Origin: Desertimonas sp963732335
Lineage (GTDB): Bacteria; Actinomycetota; Acidimicrobiia; Acidimicrobiales; Ilumatobacteraceae
Direction: 5' to 3'
Assembly: GCA_963732335.1 (NCBI GenBank)
Contig: CAVSZO010000063.1
Location: 496,001-560,000, forward strand
Length of the DNA stretch: 64,000 nt
This document shows, piece after piece, positions 53,923 through 62,974 of the stretch. Below the pieces are notes generated by a model. That model had not been told where the DNA came from. It saw only the letters and a list, made by a program, of their open reading frames with translations, and did not search any database. Numbering within the stretch: position 1 is the first letter of the stretch; the number at the start of each line of letters is the position of its first letter. Position numbers and translations under genes: made by a program.

Positions 53923-54900
53923 TCAGCCGGTGGTCGGTGATCCGGGAACGGGCTCTGTCGATGACAGGGCCTCGCGTCGCATCGTCAGTTGGACTGCCCG
54001 AAGGTCAGCGGGGCCGAGTTCCGACGTCATGGCCCGCGGCCAAAGCGATCGGGCCCGGACCACGTTCACCTCGGTCCCGAACACGAAGATCTGCACGACG
54101 AGGCTCACGTAAGCGAGCAACCCGATGGTGGTCGCGAACGGCCCGTAGACACCCGTCATACGGGCGATGACGAGCTTGACGTACAGACCGCCGACCAGCG
54201 TGACCACATAGCTTCCGACGGCGGTGATCAGTGCGCCGGGCACGACCTCGGCAGTCCGGACCGACGTGCCGATGACGATGTGGTAGAGCGCGATCGCGAT
54301 TCCGGCACTGAGCGCAATGTTCGCCACTGCGGCGGCGATGGCCGCCAGGACGGGCAGATCGAGGGCCAGCGTGACGCCGGCAACGATCGCTGTGCCGATG
54401 ACGCCGAACCCGAGCATGCCGATGATCACCAGACCGCGCGCCAGCTTCGAGAACAATCCGGGGCGACGGTAACGGGGCACTCCCCAAATGGAGTTGACGG
54501 TGTCCTGGAGCACCCGCACGACCCCGACACCTCCCCACAGGGTGACGATCAACGACAGCACCAAGGCCGGGCCTTGACCCGTGAGGGACTCGACCCGGTC
54601 CTCAACTTCGGCCGACAACGTGGGGCTCACGAATGGGACCTTCGACCACAATGCCTCGAGAACTCGCTGCAACGTCTCGGGACGATCCTTCAAGACCCAC
54701 GTCGCAACGGTGGCGAAGACAACGAGCAACGGGTACAGCGAGAAGAACCCGTAATACGAGATGAGCGAACCGAGCCAGCCGCCATGGTCCTCCCCGTAGC
54801 GCTTGAACACTGCGTACGGGAATCCAATGATCGGTCGACAACGTTGCATCCGGTCGATCCTCGTGACCACGCCGCTCGCTGCCTCAGTCATCGATGTCAT
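53923..54900 (-). CDS. YihY/BrkB-family membrane protein
   Basis: 325 residues with about six transmembrane helices: GGWLGSLISYYGFFSLYPLL is the conserved first motif, then LSLIVTLWGGVGVVRVLQDT, LARGLVIIGMLGFGVIGTAI, GALITAVGSYVVTLVGGLYV and LLAYVSLVVQIFVFGTEVNV. The family is an abundant membrane protein of unclear function, not RNase BN. One intact frame. It is divergent from the alpha/beta hydrolase across a hairpin repeat. Confidence 0.92.
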   Translation of the reverse strand: MTSMTEAASGVVTRIDRMQRCRPIIGFPYAVFKRYGEDHGGWLGSLISYYGFFSLYPLLVVFATVATWVLKDRPETLQRVLEALWSKVPFVSPTLSAEVEDRVESLTGQGPALVLSLIVTLWGGVGVVRVLQDTVNSIWGVPRYRRPGLFSKLARGLVIIGMLGFGVIGTAIVAGVTLALDLPVLAAIAAAVANIALSAGIAIALYHIVIGTSVRTAEVVPGALITAVGSYVVTLVGGLYVKLVIARMTGVYGPFATTIGLLAYVSLVVQIFVFGTEVNVVRARSLWPRAMTSELGPADLRAVQLTMRREALSSTEPVPGSPTTG

Positions 54901-54965
54901 TATCGGCTACCGGGACGGGACGACCCTGGACGCGCCGAGGCTCAGGCGATCGCCGCCCCGACGAT

Positions 54966-55013
54966 CTGGGTGTCCGCAGTCTCGCCCTCGAATTCGAGAC
55001 CGTCGACACCCAG
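54966..55013. repeat. Long hairpin (REP-like), second copy
   Basis: Arms CTGGGTGTCCGCAGTCTCG (54966-54984) and CGAGACCGTCGACACCCAG (54995-55013) pair at 16 of 19 positions around a 10-base loop that contains the palindrome CGAATTCG. Arm sequence and length match the hairpin at 17490-17531 (CTGGG-GTC outer and AGTCTCG inner segments). It lies between divergent genes, so it is not a terminator. Confidence 0.7.
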
Positions 55014-55112
55014 ATTCTCGTTTGAGACCGTGGACGGTCATGGTGCAGGCGATCCACGATCGTGACAGAGTCTGGATGGCCACCGCCGTCCGGTGGCGAA
55101 GGAGGACAGGTC

Positions 55113-55790
55113 ATGAGAATTGCATTGGTGCATGGAGCCTGGGCGGATGGTTCGTCCTGGGCGGCGGTGATACGTCGTCTGCAGGCGGCTGGTCATGACG
55201 TGGTCGCTCCCCAGCTCCCTCACACGTCGTTGGCCGACAACGTCGCCAAGTTGCGCCACGTCCTGACCTTGCAGGCTGAGCCGACGGTGGTCGCCGGGCA
55301 CTCCTACGGCTGTCAGGTCATCACCGCGCTCGGATCGGACGCGCCAAACGTCGTCGGCGTGGTGTACGTGGCCGGATTCGGCCTCGACGAGGGCGAGTCC
55401 ATCGGCGCGTTGCTCGGCCAGGGCCCTCCGACACCTGCCATCGCCAGCCTGCAGCTCGACGAGCAGGGCTTCGCCTGGCTGCCCGAGGACGCCTTCCTCA
55501 AGCATTTCGCTCCTGACGTCGACCCGGTCGAGGCCCGCGTGATGTGCGCGGTCCAACAGCCGCTGGCCTATTCAACACTGGGTGACGTCATGGGGACGCC
55601 GGCGTGGAAGACCCTGCCAACATGGTTCGCCGTCGCCCAGCATGACGAAGTCATCCCGCCTGATGCCGAGCGGCAGTTCGCCCAGCGGATGGGCGCCACC
55701 ACCGTCGAGGTGGACTCCAGCCACGTCGTGATGATCTCGCACCCCGACGAGGTGACGGCACTCATCCTTTCCGCTGTCGACGCGGTGTAA
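55113..55790 (+). CDS. Alpha/beta hydrolase
   Basis: 225 residues. RIALVHGAWADGSSWAAVIR is the oxyanion region, VVAGHSYGCQVITALG holds the nucleophile Ser, and VDSSHVVMISHPDEVTALIL the catalytic His; an Asp probably lies in FAVAQHDEVIPP. This is the esterase subgroup with HGAW. ATG 55113 follows GGAGGACAG. Substrate unknown. Confidence 0.9.
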   Translation: MRIALVHGAWADGSSWAAVIRRLQAAGHDVVAPQLPHTSLADNVAKLRHVLTLQAEPTVVAGHSYGCQVITALGSDAPNVVGVVYVAGFGLDEGESIGALLGQGPPTPAIASLQLDEQGFAWLPEDAFLKHFAPDVDPVEARVMCAVQQPLAYSTLGDVMGTPAWKTLPTWFAVAQHDEVIPPDAERQFAQRMGATTVEVDSSHVVMISHPDEVTALILSAVDAV

Positions 55791-55845
55791 CGCCGATCCC
55801 AACACCGCCGTGTCCGGACTCCGGGTGACCGACGTACGAGGACGA

Positions 55846-58437
55846 ATGATGACGACTGACGACGAGGGAGCTGCGCCGATCCGGACACCCGATCAACGGC
55901 TGCGAGTCTTCGTCAGCTCGACGCTGGCCGAGCTCGCTCCGGAGCGGGCTGCGGTGTCGCGGGCGATCTCGGCGCTCCGGTTGACGCCGGTGATGTTCGA
56001 ACTCGGAGCCCGACCGCATCCGCCGCGCGAGCTCTATCGGGCCTACCTGGCGCAGTCGGACGTGTTTGTCGGCCTGTACTGGCAGCGCTACGGGTGGATC
56101 GGACCCGGGATGGACATTTCGGGGCTGGAGGACGAGTTGTTGCTGTCCGACGGGATGCCGCGGTTGCTGTACCTGAAGTCGCCGGCTCCGGAGCAGGAGC
56201 CTCGGTTGGCGGCGATGATCGCCGACGTGCAGTCCGCGGGCGCCGACTCCTACCGATCCTTCCGCAGTACCCGCGAGCTCGGCCGCCTCGTGCGCGACGA
56301 CTTGGCGCTGCTGCTCAGCGAGCGGTTCGCGGCGCCAGTCGCGACCGCCGCGCCCGCCGCGGCGGCGGCCGCCGAGATCCGGCCGCCGCGCCGTTCGCTG
56401 CCAACGCCGTCGACCACCTTGCTCGGTCGCGACAACGACATCGCCGAGCTGTCGTCGCTGCTCGAGTCACCAGACGTGCGGTTGGTCACGCTGACAGGCC
56501 CCGGTGGCATCGGCAAGACCCGGCTGGCGATCGCGGTCGGCGCGGCGCTCGACGGGGCCCTGCGAGGTACCGAGTTCGTGCCGCTCGCGTCGATCACCGA
56601 TCCGGCGCTGGTGCTGACGCGCGTCGCCGCTGCCGTCGGTGCGCCGATCGAGGGCACGCGCCCGGCGCTCGACGCCCTGATCGAACACTTCGCGCAGAAC
56701 CCGACGCTGCTCGTCCTCGACAACCTCGAGCAGGTGACCGGAGCGGCAACCGATCTGGATCAGCTCCTCGCGGCGTGTCCCGACGTCGCGATCCTGGCCA
56801 CGAGCCGCACCGTGCTGCGCCTGCGCGCCGAGCGCGAGTACCCGGTCCGGGCGCTGATGGTACCGGCGTTCGCCGAGTCGCCGCCGCTCGAGGAGCTCGC
56901 CGCGCTCCCTGCCGTGAGCCTGTTCGTCGACCGGGCGCGGGCCGTGCGCCGCGACTTCACCCTGGATGACACGAACGCCGCCGCCGTGATGGAGATCTGC
57001 CGGCGCCTGGATGGTCTGCCGCTGGCGATCGAGCTCGCCGCCGCCCGCACGCGGGTGCTCGCACCGGTGGCGTTGCTGGCCCGACTCGAACACGTTCTCG
57101 ACTCGCTGGGCACGGGACCCGCCGACCTCCCGGAGCGCCAACGCACCCTGCGGGCGACCGTCGAATGGAGCTTCGGGCTACTCGACGCCATGGAACGCGA
57201 GCTCCTGGAGGCGCTGTCGGTGTTCGCCGACGGGTGGACGCTCGACGCGGCCACCCACGTCGTCGCGCACACCGAGGACGAGACGCTGGACCTCCTCGAC
57301 GCGCTCGCCGGCCACAGCCTCGTCAGCGTCGTCGCCGACGACGGTGGGCCGCGCTTCCGCATGCTGGTCACTGTGCGGGAGCTCGCCGCCGAACGGCTTG
57401 CCGCCGGCGACGCATCTGACGACGTCGCCCGGCGACATGCAGAGTACTTCGCGGAGCTCGTGGTGGACGCTAGCTGGCCGGCGGAACGTCAGGTCGAGTG
57501 GGCGGATCGACTGGGCGTCGAGGAGGAGAACCTGCGAGTCGCGATCCGTTGGTTCTTCGCCCATGACATCACGCCGCTCCCCCACATGTTTCGCGTGCTC
57601 TGGCTGTTCTGGCAGATGCGCGACCGGATGACCGAGGGTCGGGCATGGATGGACGAGCTGCGACAGCGGGCCGACTCGCTGGACGACAACGCGCGGGCGG
57701 AGGTGCTGTTCACGTTGGCGGTGACGGCGGTCGAGGTCGGTGACGACGACGCCGCCCTCGCCGCGATCGACGCCATTGAGCGGTTCGACGGATCGGTCGA
57801 CGACCCGCACCTGCAGAGCGCGCTGCAGCTGGCCGTCGCCTGGACGCTGCCGATCCGTGACGACTTCGACAAGGCATTGGAGGCCGCATCTGATGCTCTG
57901 GACGGCTTCCGCCGGCGCGACGAACCGTTCGTCGCCTTCGCCGAGCTGACTGTCGGCATGCTCGAGATGACCCTCGGGCCCACCGACAGCGCCCGTACCC
58001 ACCTCGAGCAGGTCGACGAGCTCGGCTCGCGGTACGGCAACAACTGGCTCCAAGCCAGTGCCCGGACTCAACTCGCGTCGCTCGCCGTGAGCGACGGCGA
58101 GCTCGAGAAGGCCCGCACGCTGCTCGACCGATCCGTGGACGCCATCGACGCGACCCACCTGAGCGCCCTCACGTTGCCGTTCGCGCTCGCCACCGCGGCC
58201 CAGCTGGCGTGGACCGACGGCGACCCTCGACGAGCCGCCACCGCGCTCGGCGCCGCCCACGGGTTGAGGAGGCGAGCCGGGTTGACCACGTGGCCGCTGA
58301 CCCGGCGCCGGGAACGTCAGCTCATCGCGCAGGTGGCGGAAGGCAGCGACCCAACGGAGTACGAGGCCGCGTTCGCCGCAGGTGCCGAGCTCAACGCGCG
58401 GGCCGCCCTCGCCCTCGTCCGCGGCGACCGGCCGTGA
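55846..58437 (+). CDS. DUF4062-STAND (NB-ARC-like) ATPase with TPR-like C-terminus
   Basis: About 863 residues. DUF4062 (residues about 15-110): LRVFVSSTLAELAPERAAVS, ELYRAYLAQSDVFVGLYWQR, LEDELLLSDGMPRLLYLKSP. The NB-ARC-like ATPase has TLLGRDNDIAELSSLL, Walker A VTLTGPGGIGKTRLAI, Walker B LLVLDNLEQV, sensor ILATSRTVLRLRAE and RRLDGLPLAIELAAAR. The rest is helical with TPR-like repeats. STAND ATPases are switch proteins in signalling or defence; DUF4062 is often their effector or sensor head. ATG 55846 chosen; an in-frame GTG at 55810 exists. One intact frame. Confidence 0.9.
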   Translation: MMTTDDEGAAPIRTPDQRLRVFVSSTLAELAPERAAVSRAISALRLTPVMFELGARPHPPRELYRAYLAQSDVFVGLYWQRYGWIGPGMDISGLEDELLLSDGMPRLLYLKSPAPEQEPRLAAMIADVQSAGADSYRSFRSTRELGRLVRDDLALLLSERFAAPVATAAPAAAAAAEIRPPRRSLPTPSTTLLGRDNDIAELSSLLESPDVRLVTLTGPGGIGKTRLAIAVGAALDGALRGTEFVPLASITDPALVLTRVAAAVGAPIEGTRPALDALIEHFAQNPTLLVLDNLEQVTGAATDLDQLLAACPDVAILATSRTVLRLRAEREYPVRALMVPAFAESPPLEELAALPAVSLFVDRARAVRRDFTLDDTNAAAVMEICRRLDGLPLAIELAAARTRVLAPVALLARLEHVLDSLGTGPADLPERQRTLRATVEWSFGLLDAMERELLEALSVFADGWTLDAATHVVAHTEDETLDLLDALAGHSLVSVVADDGGPRFRMLVTVRELAAERLAAGDASDDVARRHAEYFAELVVDASWPAERQVEWADRLGVEEENLRVAIRWFFAHDITPLPHMFRVLWLFWQMRDRMTEGRAWMDELRQRADSLDDNARAEVLFTLAVTAVEVGDDDAALAAIDAIERFDGSVDDPHLQSALQLAVAWTLPIRDDFDKALEAASDALDGFRRRDEPFVAFAELTVGMLEMTLGPTDSARTHLEQVDELGSRYGNNWLQASARTQLASLAVSDGELEKARTLLDRSVDAIDATHLSALTLPFALATAAQLAWTDGDPRRAATALGAAHGLRRRAGLTTWPLTRRRERQLIAQVAEGSDPTEYEAAFAAGAELNARAALALVRGDRP

Positions 58438-58570
58438 CGACCATCAACCGGTCCTCCGACGGGAGTGTGAGGTGTAGCACGGCGACGGAGCGCGCCAGCG
58501 CCCGCGGCTTTCCGGTTGTATATCGTGATCCCTGCTTGGCGCGCCTCAGCACGCCGTGTCCGGGTTGGCG

Positions 58571-61354
58571 CTAGGCGCTCACGAAGAGCGCGCTGGTCTC
58601 GGGAAGCGCTGTTCGAAGGTGCCGGCGGGAGCTGATACCGAGCTTGGGATACACCTTGCGCAGGTGCCACTCCACGGTGCGCGGGCTGAGGAATAGCTGC
58701 GCACCGATCTCCAGGTTCGACAGTCCGTCGCGGGCGAGCCGCGCGATCTGCCGCTCCTGCGGAGTCAGCTCATCGCGCGTCTCGACGGTCCGCTTGCGCA
58801 CCCTTTCGCCTGTGGCCAGCAGCTCTCCCCGGGCACGCTCGGCGAACGCCTCCATGCCGATCGCGACAAACAGTTCGTGTGCCCGTCGCAGTTGGGTGCG
58901 CGCATCGATGCGGCGATTCTCGCGACGCAGCCACTCCCCGTACAGGAGATGGGCGCGTGCGTGCTCGGGCCGGAGTCGCGTGCGCCCCAAGCGGTCGATG
59001 GCTTCGCGGTACGAACGCTCAGCGCCGTCACCCTCGCTCAACAGTGCGCGCGATCGAGCATGGACTCCGAGCGCCCAATCGGAGTCGCTGGCCTCCGCGT
59101 GCTCGGTGAGTCGAGTCAGCGCACCCTGTGCGAGCTCAGCGTTCTCGGTCCTGGTGGCAGCCTCGATCAGCTCGATCAGCGCCCACGACGCGATGAACAG
59201 CTCGGGCGTGTGCTCGCTTGCTTGCACGGCCGCTGCGACCGCCTCCTCATAGGCCCCGAGCGCGTTCATGAGAACCGCGTTCGCCCAGTGTGCATACTGC
59301 ACGGCGGTTCCCTGGTTGCCGGCGGTCGCTTCCGTGATGACGCTGCCGATGAGCTCGGAGGCGGCCGACTTCTGGCCGCGAAGTCCCGCGAGGGCGATCG
59401 CAGCGTACGGACCGATTCGGGTTCCGGTTGCCTCCTTGACCGCATCGACCTCGGCGATCAATGCATCGGCACCGGCGAAGTCGCCCCCGAACACGACGGC
59501 CTGACCGTACGCGTTGTCTGCCGCGGCGAGGACCTCGAGGGCCCCAAGGTTGCGGGCGGTCTGAATCGCGCGTTTGCCGATCTCGAGACAGCGGTCGAAG
59601 TCCCACACCATGTTCGCGGCCCGCGTCGCCAGCCAACCCCACCGGAGCATCTCCTCCACGGAGACCTCGGTACTCGCGAACGCAGCAACCGCGCGCCGTA
59701 GAACGGGCGCTGAGGCGGCGCGCCCTTCGGTGAAGACCAGCGCCAAGCCGTCCAGCAGCAGATCGCACGGAAGCGGAGGGTCCGCCGGAACGGGTGCCGT
59801 CGCTACGGCGCGGGAGACGTCGAGCAGGCTGCCGCCCGTACCCGCCAGCCGGCCGGCAAACAGCCCTGCCCCCAACGCATCGAGATAGGTGCTGCGGGAG
59901 AGGCGTACGTCGAGCGTTTGGAGCTTCCTCGCCGCCGTGAGCAGCAGTAGTGGTGTATCGCCGCCGCGGCGCTGGGCGAACGCGACCTCGGCCCGGAGCA
60001 GATCCGTGCGAGCTTCGCCGAGCTCGTCAAGCGGGCCGGCCTCCGCGGTCCCGAGCAATCTGCGAGCGACATCGAACGCCCCGGCCCTGAGGCTGGCCTG
60101 GGCCGCCGCGAGCGCTCGGTCAGCTCGGAGCGCGGGATCGGCAGTCAGCGCGACCGCACGCTGCAAGAACGCGGCCGCAGCCGCGAGTCCGCCGCGCGCC
60201 TGGGCCCGCGCCGCCGAACGTTCCAGCCCAAGTGCGGCCTGGTCGTCGGGCCCAACCGCGGCCGCGGCGAAGTGCCAGGCGCGGCGGTCCGGGTCGGTCT
60301 CGCCGTCCGTGGCTTCTGCCAGGGCGCGGTGCACGCGGTGGCGGTCGCCGGCATCAGCGGAGCGGTAGGCGGCGGATCGGACGAGTGGGTGAGCGAACTC
60401 GACGCGGCCTCCCACCTTGAGCAGCCCGGCGTCCGTCGCAAGGTCGGCCGCCGCCATGTCGATGCCGAGGCTCGCGACAGCACGGTGAAGCAGTACCGGG
60501 TCGCCGAGGGGCTCCGCGGCAGCGGCGAGGACGAGCAGACGCGTATCGGACGGGAGCCGTAGAAGGCGCCGCGCGTAAGCCTGTTCGATCTTGCCCGCTA
60601 CGGGCTGGCTGCCCGGAAGGCCGAACCCGCCGGCGAGTTCTCCGGAGTTCCAGGTGCGCGGCAGCTCGAGCAGGGCCAGCGGGTTGCCGTGACTCTCAGT
60701 GATGATCTGCTCGCAGACGGCGGCATCCAGCGGCCCGTGCATGTGGCCGAGTAGCAATGCCCGTGCATCGCTGTCACCCAGCCCTCGGACAAGCAACTGA
60801 GGTAGGCCGGCGAGGACGTCGTCGCCGATCCCTCCGCGGGCGGCGCACACGAGCGCGACTCGCTCAGCGAGCAGGCGACGGCCGACGAAAGCGAGGACTT
60901 GGGCGGAAGCCTGGTCGAGCCACTGCGCGTCGTCGACCACGCAAACAAGCGGTTGCTTCTCGGCCACCTCGGCGAACAGCGTCAGTGTGGCAAGGCCGAC
61001 GAGGAACCGGTCGGGGACGGCACCGACGGCGAGCCCGAACACCGTGGCGAGGGCGTCGCGCTGCGGGGCCGGTAGCCGCTCCAGGTGATCCAGCATCGAA
61101 GCGCAGAGCTGATGGAGGCCGCTGAAGGCGAACTCCATCTCCGACTCGACGCCGACGGCCCTCGCGACGTGCCAGCCCGCGACACGATCGGAGAGGTAGT
61201 CCAGCAACGCGCTCTTGCCCACGCCCGCCTCGCCCCGCAGGACTTTGACTCCACTCCGGCCTGCTAGCGCGTCGGCTAAGAGCCGGTTGAGCGTCTCGCA
61301 CTCGACACCACGCCCGAGCAGCCTCGGCGGACGCATGCCAGTCTCAGCGGCCAA
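58571..61354 (-). CDS. Large ATP-binding LuxR-family regulator (LAL/MalT-like)
   Basis: 927 residues. RLLGRGVECETLNRLLADAL and Walker A VLRGEAGVGKSALLDYLSD open an AAA/STAND domain; Walker B is LVCVVDDAQWLDQASAQVLA. A long helical, TPR-like middle follows. The C-terminal LuxR helix-turn-helix is LTPQERQIARLARDGLSNLE, LSPRTVEWHLRKVYPKLGIS. Such LAL regulators activate catabolic or antibiotic genes after binding an inducer. It converges with the DUF4062-STAND gene (133 bases between). One intact frame. Confidence 0.92.
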   Translation of the reverse strand: MAAETGMRPPRLLGRGVECETLNRLLADALAGRSGVKVLRGEAGVGKSALLDYLSDRVAGWHVARAVGVESEMEFAFSGLHQLCASMLDHLERLPAPQRDALATVFGLAVGAVPDRFLVGLATLTLFAEVAEKQPLVCVVDDAQWLDQASAQVLAFVGRRLLAERVALVCAARGGIGDDVLAGLPQLLVRGLGDSDARALLLGHMHGPLDAAVCEQIITESHGNPLALLELPRTWNSGELAGGFGLPGSQPVAGKIEQAYARRLLRLPSDTRLLVLAAAAEPLGDPVLLHRAVASLGIDMAAADLATDAGLLKVGGRVEFAHPLVRSAAYRSADAGDRHRVHRALAEATDGETDPDRRAWHFAAAAVGPDDQAALGLERSAARAQARGGLAAAAAFLQRAVALTADPALRADRALAAAQASLRAGAFDVARRLLGTAEAGPLDELGEARTDLLRAEVAFAQRRGGDTPLLLLTAARKLQTLDVRLSRSTYLDALGAGLFAGRLAGTGGSLLDVSRAVATAPVPADPPLPCDLLLDGLALVFTEGRAASAPVLRRAVAAFASTEVSVEEMLRWGWLATRAANMVWDFDRCLEIGKRAIQTARNLGALEVLAAADNAYGQAVVFGGDFAGADALIAEVDAVKEATGTRIGPYAAIALAGLRGQKSAASELIGSVITEATAGNQGTAVQYAHWANAVLMNALGAYEEAVAAAVQASEHTPELFIASWALIELIEAATRTENAELAQGALTRLTEHAEASDSDWALGVHARSRALLSEGDGAERSYREAIDRLGRTRLRPEHARAHLLYGEWLRRENRRIDARTQLRRAHELFVAIGMEAFAERARGELLATGERVRKRTVETRDELTPQERQIARLARDGLSNLEIGAQLFLSPRTVEWHLRKVYPKLGISSRRHLRTALPETSALFVSA

Positions 61355-61659
61355 CGCCGACCCGCGGACGTGTCGAACTGGAGCGTGGGCTCGCCCACTG
61401 GTCGGCTCCGCAACTGCGGAAGCAGCATCGTTGTCGACGACCCGGCCTCATCGGCGGCCCCCCGTAGAAGCGATAAGCGCTTGATCGTACGCCGTTTGAT
61501 CAGGCCCGGGTCGTGTCGGATCCAGACGGAATCCAACGCTTTCAGAAACACGAAGCCAGGGGATTGACCAGGGCGTCCCACTGGTGCGAGGCAGCCGGCG
61601 CCGCGAAGCCCGCGCCCGCGACCACCTGCAACCCGACCGGGCCGCTCACCGATCCAGGA
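61355..61659. other. Non-coding gap with no recognised feature
   Basis: 305 bases between the LAL regulator start and the thioredoxin-like stop. Open frames here are Arg/Ser-rich and overlap both neighbours; I regard none as genes. It should hold the LAL promoter (minus strand). The stretch ctgcggaagcagcatcgttgt and neighbouring sequence shows no palindrome I would defend. Confidence 0.5.
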
Positions 61660-62748
61660 TCAGCCGAACGTGAAGCAATACGCCTCGACGCCCGCGTCCT
61701 GGAACTCGACCTCGAAGAGGCGGTCGGCAATAGGTCCGGGTTGGCGGATCAGCTGATAGGTGCGCTGGTCGCTCACGATCCCGCTGCCGTCCGGGTTCAC
61801 GTCGCTGCCGTGGGCGTCGTTGGCGAGTCGGCGGTCGAGGAAGACCCGGAACGGAATCGACGCTCCCTGGGATGACGGACCCATCACGAGGTTCAGATCG
61901 CGGGCGTGGAATTGGAAGGCGATTCGTCCGCCACGCTCGTTCAAAACCGCGGCGTGCCCGGCCACCGCCCAGTTCCCCGAAAGTCCCCACTCATTGAGGC
62001 GCAGCCGTCCCGGCAGCGTGTAGACGCGAGGCTCGTCGAAGCTCACGACACCTTCCTGGGCGAAGCCGGTGCTCTGGCGGTAGCCGACATACATCTCCGG
62101 CGACTGCAGCGTCCGCCAGTCAGCGGCCACTTCCAGACCATGAGGTTCGACCATCACCAGGTCCTGATCGACCTCGTCTGCGCCGCCGTCGACCAGCAAC
62201 TGTTGGATGACCATCTCGGTCATCGGGTACTCGCCCTCGCCGAAGTGATGGAATCGGATTCGGCCGTCCGCGTCGGCGATGTACAGCGCCGGCCAGAAAT
62301 GGTTCGCGAAAGCGCGCCAAACGCCGTATCCGCTGTCGACCGCGATCGGGTACTCCACAACGAGGCGGCGCGACTGCGCGATGACGTTGTCGATGTTCGC
62401 CTCGAAGTCGAACTCGGGTGTGTGGACGCCGATCACCGTCAGGTCGTCGCCTCGGTACTTGGCTGCCCAGGCCCGCAGGTACGGGAGCGTGCGCAGCCAA
62501 TTGACGCAGGTGTACGTCCAGAAGTCGACGAGCACGACCCGTCCGCGAAGAAGTTCCGGCGTCAACGGATCGGAGTTGAGCCATCCCGTCGCGCCCTCGA
62601 ACGACTGGAGGCGACCTTCGACCGGCAGCGCAACCTGCTCGCCCGCGAGGCGATGGACGATAGAGCGGAGCAGGCCCCGTCTGCCGGGCGGGACCGACGA
62701 CGTCGCGCCGGTGGATTCGAGGTCGGCGGACCCTGTGGTGTCAGACAT
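61660..62748 (-). CDS. Thioredoxin-like protein with C-terminal beta domain (DipZ C-terminal-like), CxxC altered
   Basis: 362 residues. RGRVVLVDFWTYTCVNWLRT opens a TlpA/DipZ-like thioredoxin fold; DipZ-type proteins have CINC here, while this one has CVNW, losing the second Cys. TVIGVHTPEFDFEANIDNV, YPIAVDSGYGVWRAFANHFW and PALYIADADGRIRFHHFGEG follow. The C-terminal beta domain (LSGNWAVAGHAAVLNERGGR, IAFQFHARDLNLVMGP) matches the carbohydrate-binding-like end of DipZ proteins. ATG 62748 follows GAGGAG. There is no CcdA membrane part. Confidence 0.87.
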   Translation of the reverse strand: MSDTTGSADLESTGATSSVPPGRRGLLRSIVHRLAGEQVALPVEGRLQSFEGATGWLNSDPLTPELLRGRVVLVDFWTYTCVNWLRTLPYLRAWAAKYRGDDLTVIGVHTPEFDFEANIDNVIAQSRRLVVEYPIAVDSGYGVWRAFANHFWPALYIADADGRIRFHHFGEGEYPMTEMVIQQLLVDGGADEVDQDLVMVEPHGLEVAADWRTLQSPEMYVGYRQSTGFAQEGVVSFDEPRVYTLPGRLRLNEWGLSGNWAVAGHAAVLNERGGRIAFQFHARDLNLVMGPSSQGASIPFRVFLDRRLANDAHGSDVNPDGSGIVSDQRTYQLIRQPGPIADRLFEVEFQDAGVEAYCFTFG

Positions 62749-62839
62749 CGGGGTCTCCTCCGGGGCGGACGCTCGTGTCCTCGATGACCGTCGCGGATGC
62801 CGTCGATGGGTCTGCTGCGCCTTCGCCAACTCCATGATC

Positions 62840-62974
62840 TTCCCCCGTCGCGGGGCTTGTCGGACGGCGCGATCCCCGCGGGTCGACAGCGATGACCTCG
62901 AAGTCCCGGGCCAGCGCCTGTATCAGCATCCGCCAGGCGTACCAGGTCCGCGGCCAGCCGTGCGCGACACCTAG
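62840..62974 (-). pseudogene. Remnant of a second alpha/beta hydrolase
   Basis: Directly after the epoxide hydrolase stop, another frame reads VAHGWPRTWYAWRMLIQALA and RDFEVIAVDPRG, then after a frame change IAPSDKPRDG. This is the oxyanion region (HGWP) and following strand of an alpha/beta hydrolase, with the nucleophile and everything beyond it missing. About 45 codons remain. The nearby thioredoxin-like start seems to have been joined to this deletion point. Confidence 0.6.

Noticed and set aside
54905..54930. gggacgggacgaccct as another DevR-like box upstream of the BrkB-like gene
   Set aside because: The half-sites are not symmetric at the right spacing; similarity is no better than chance in GC-rich DNA.
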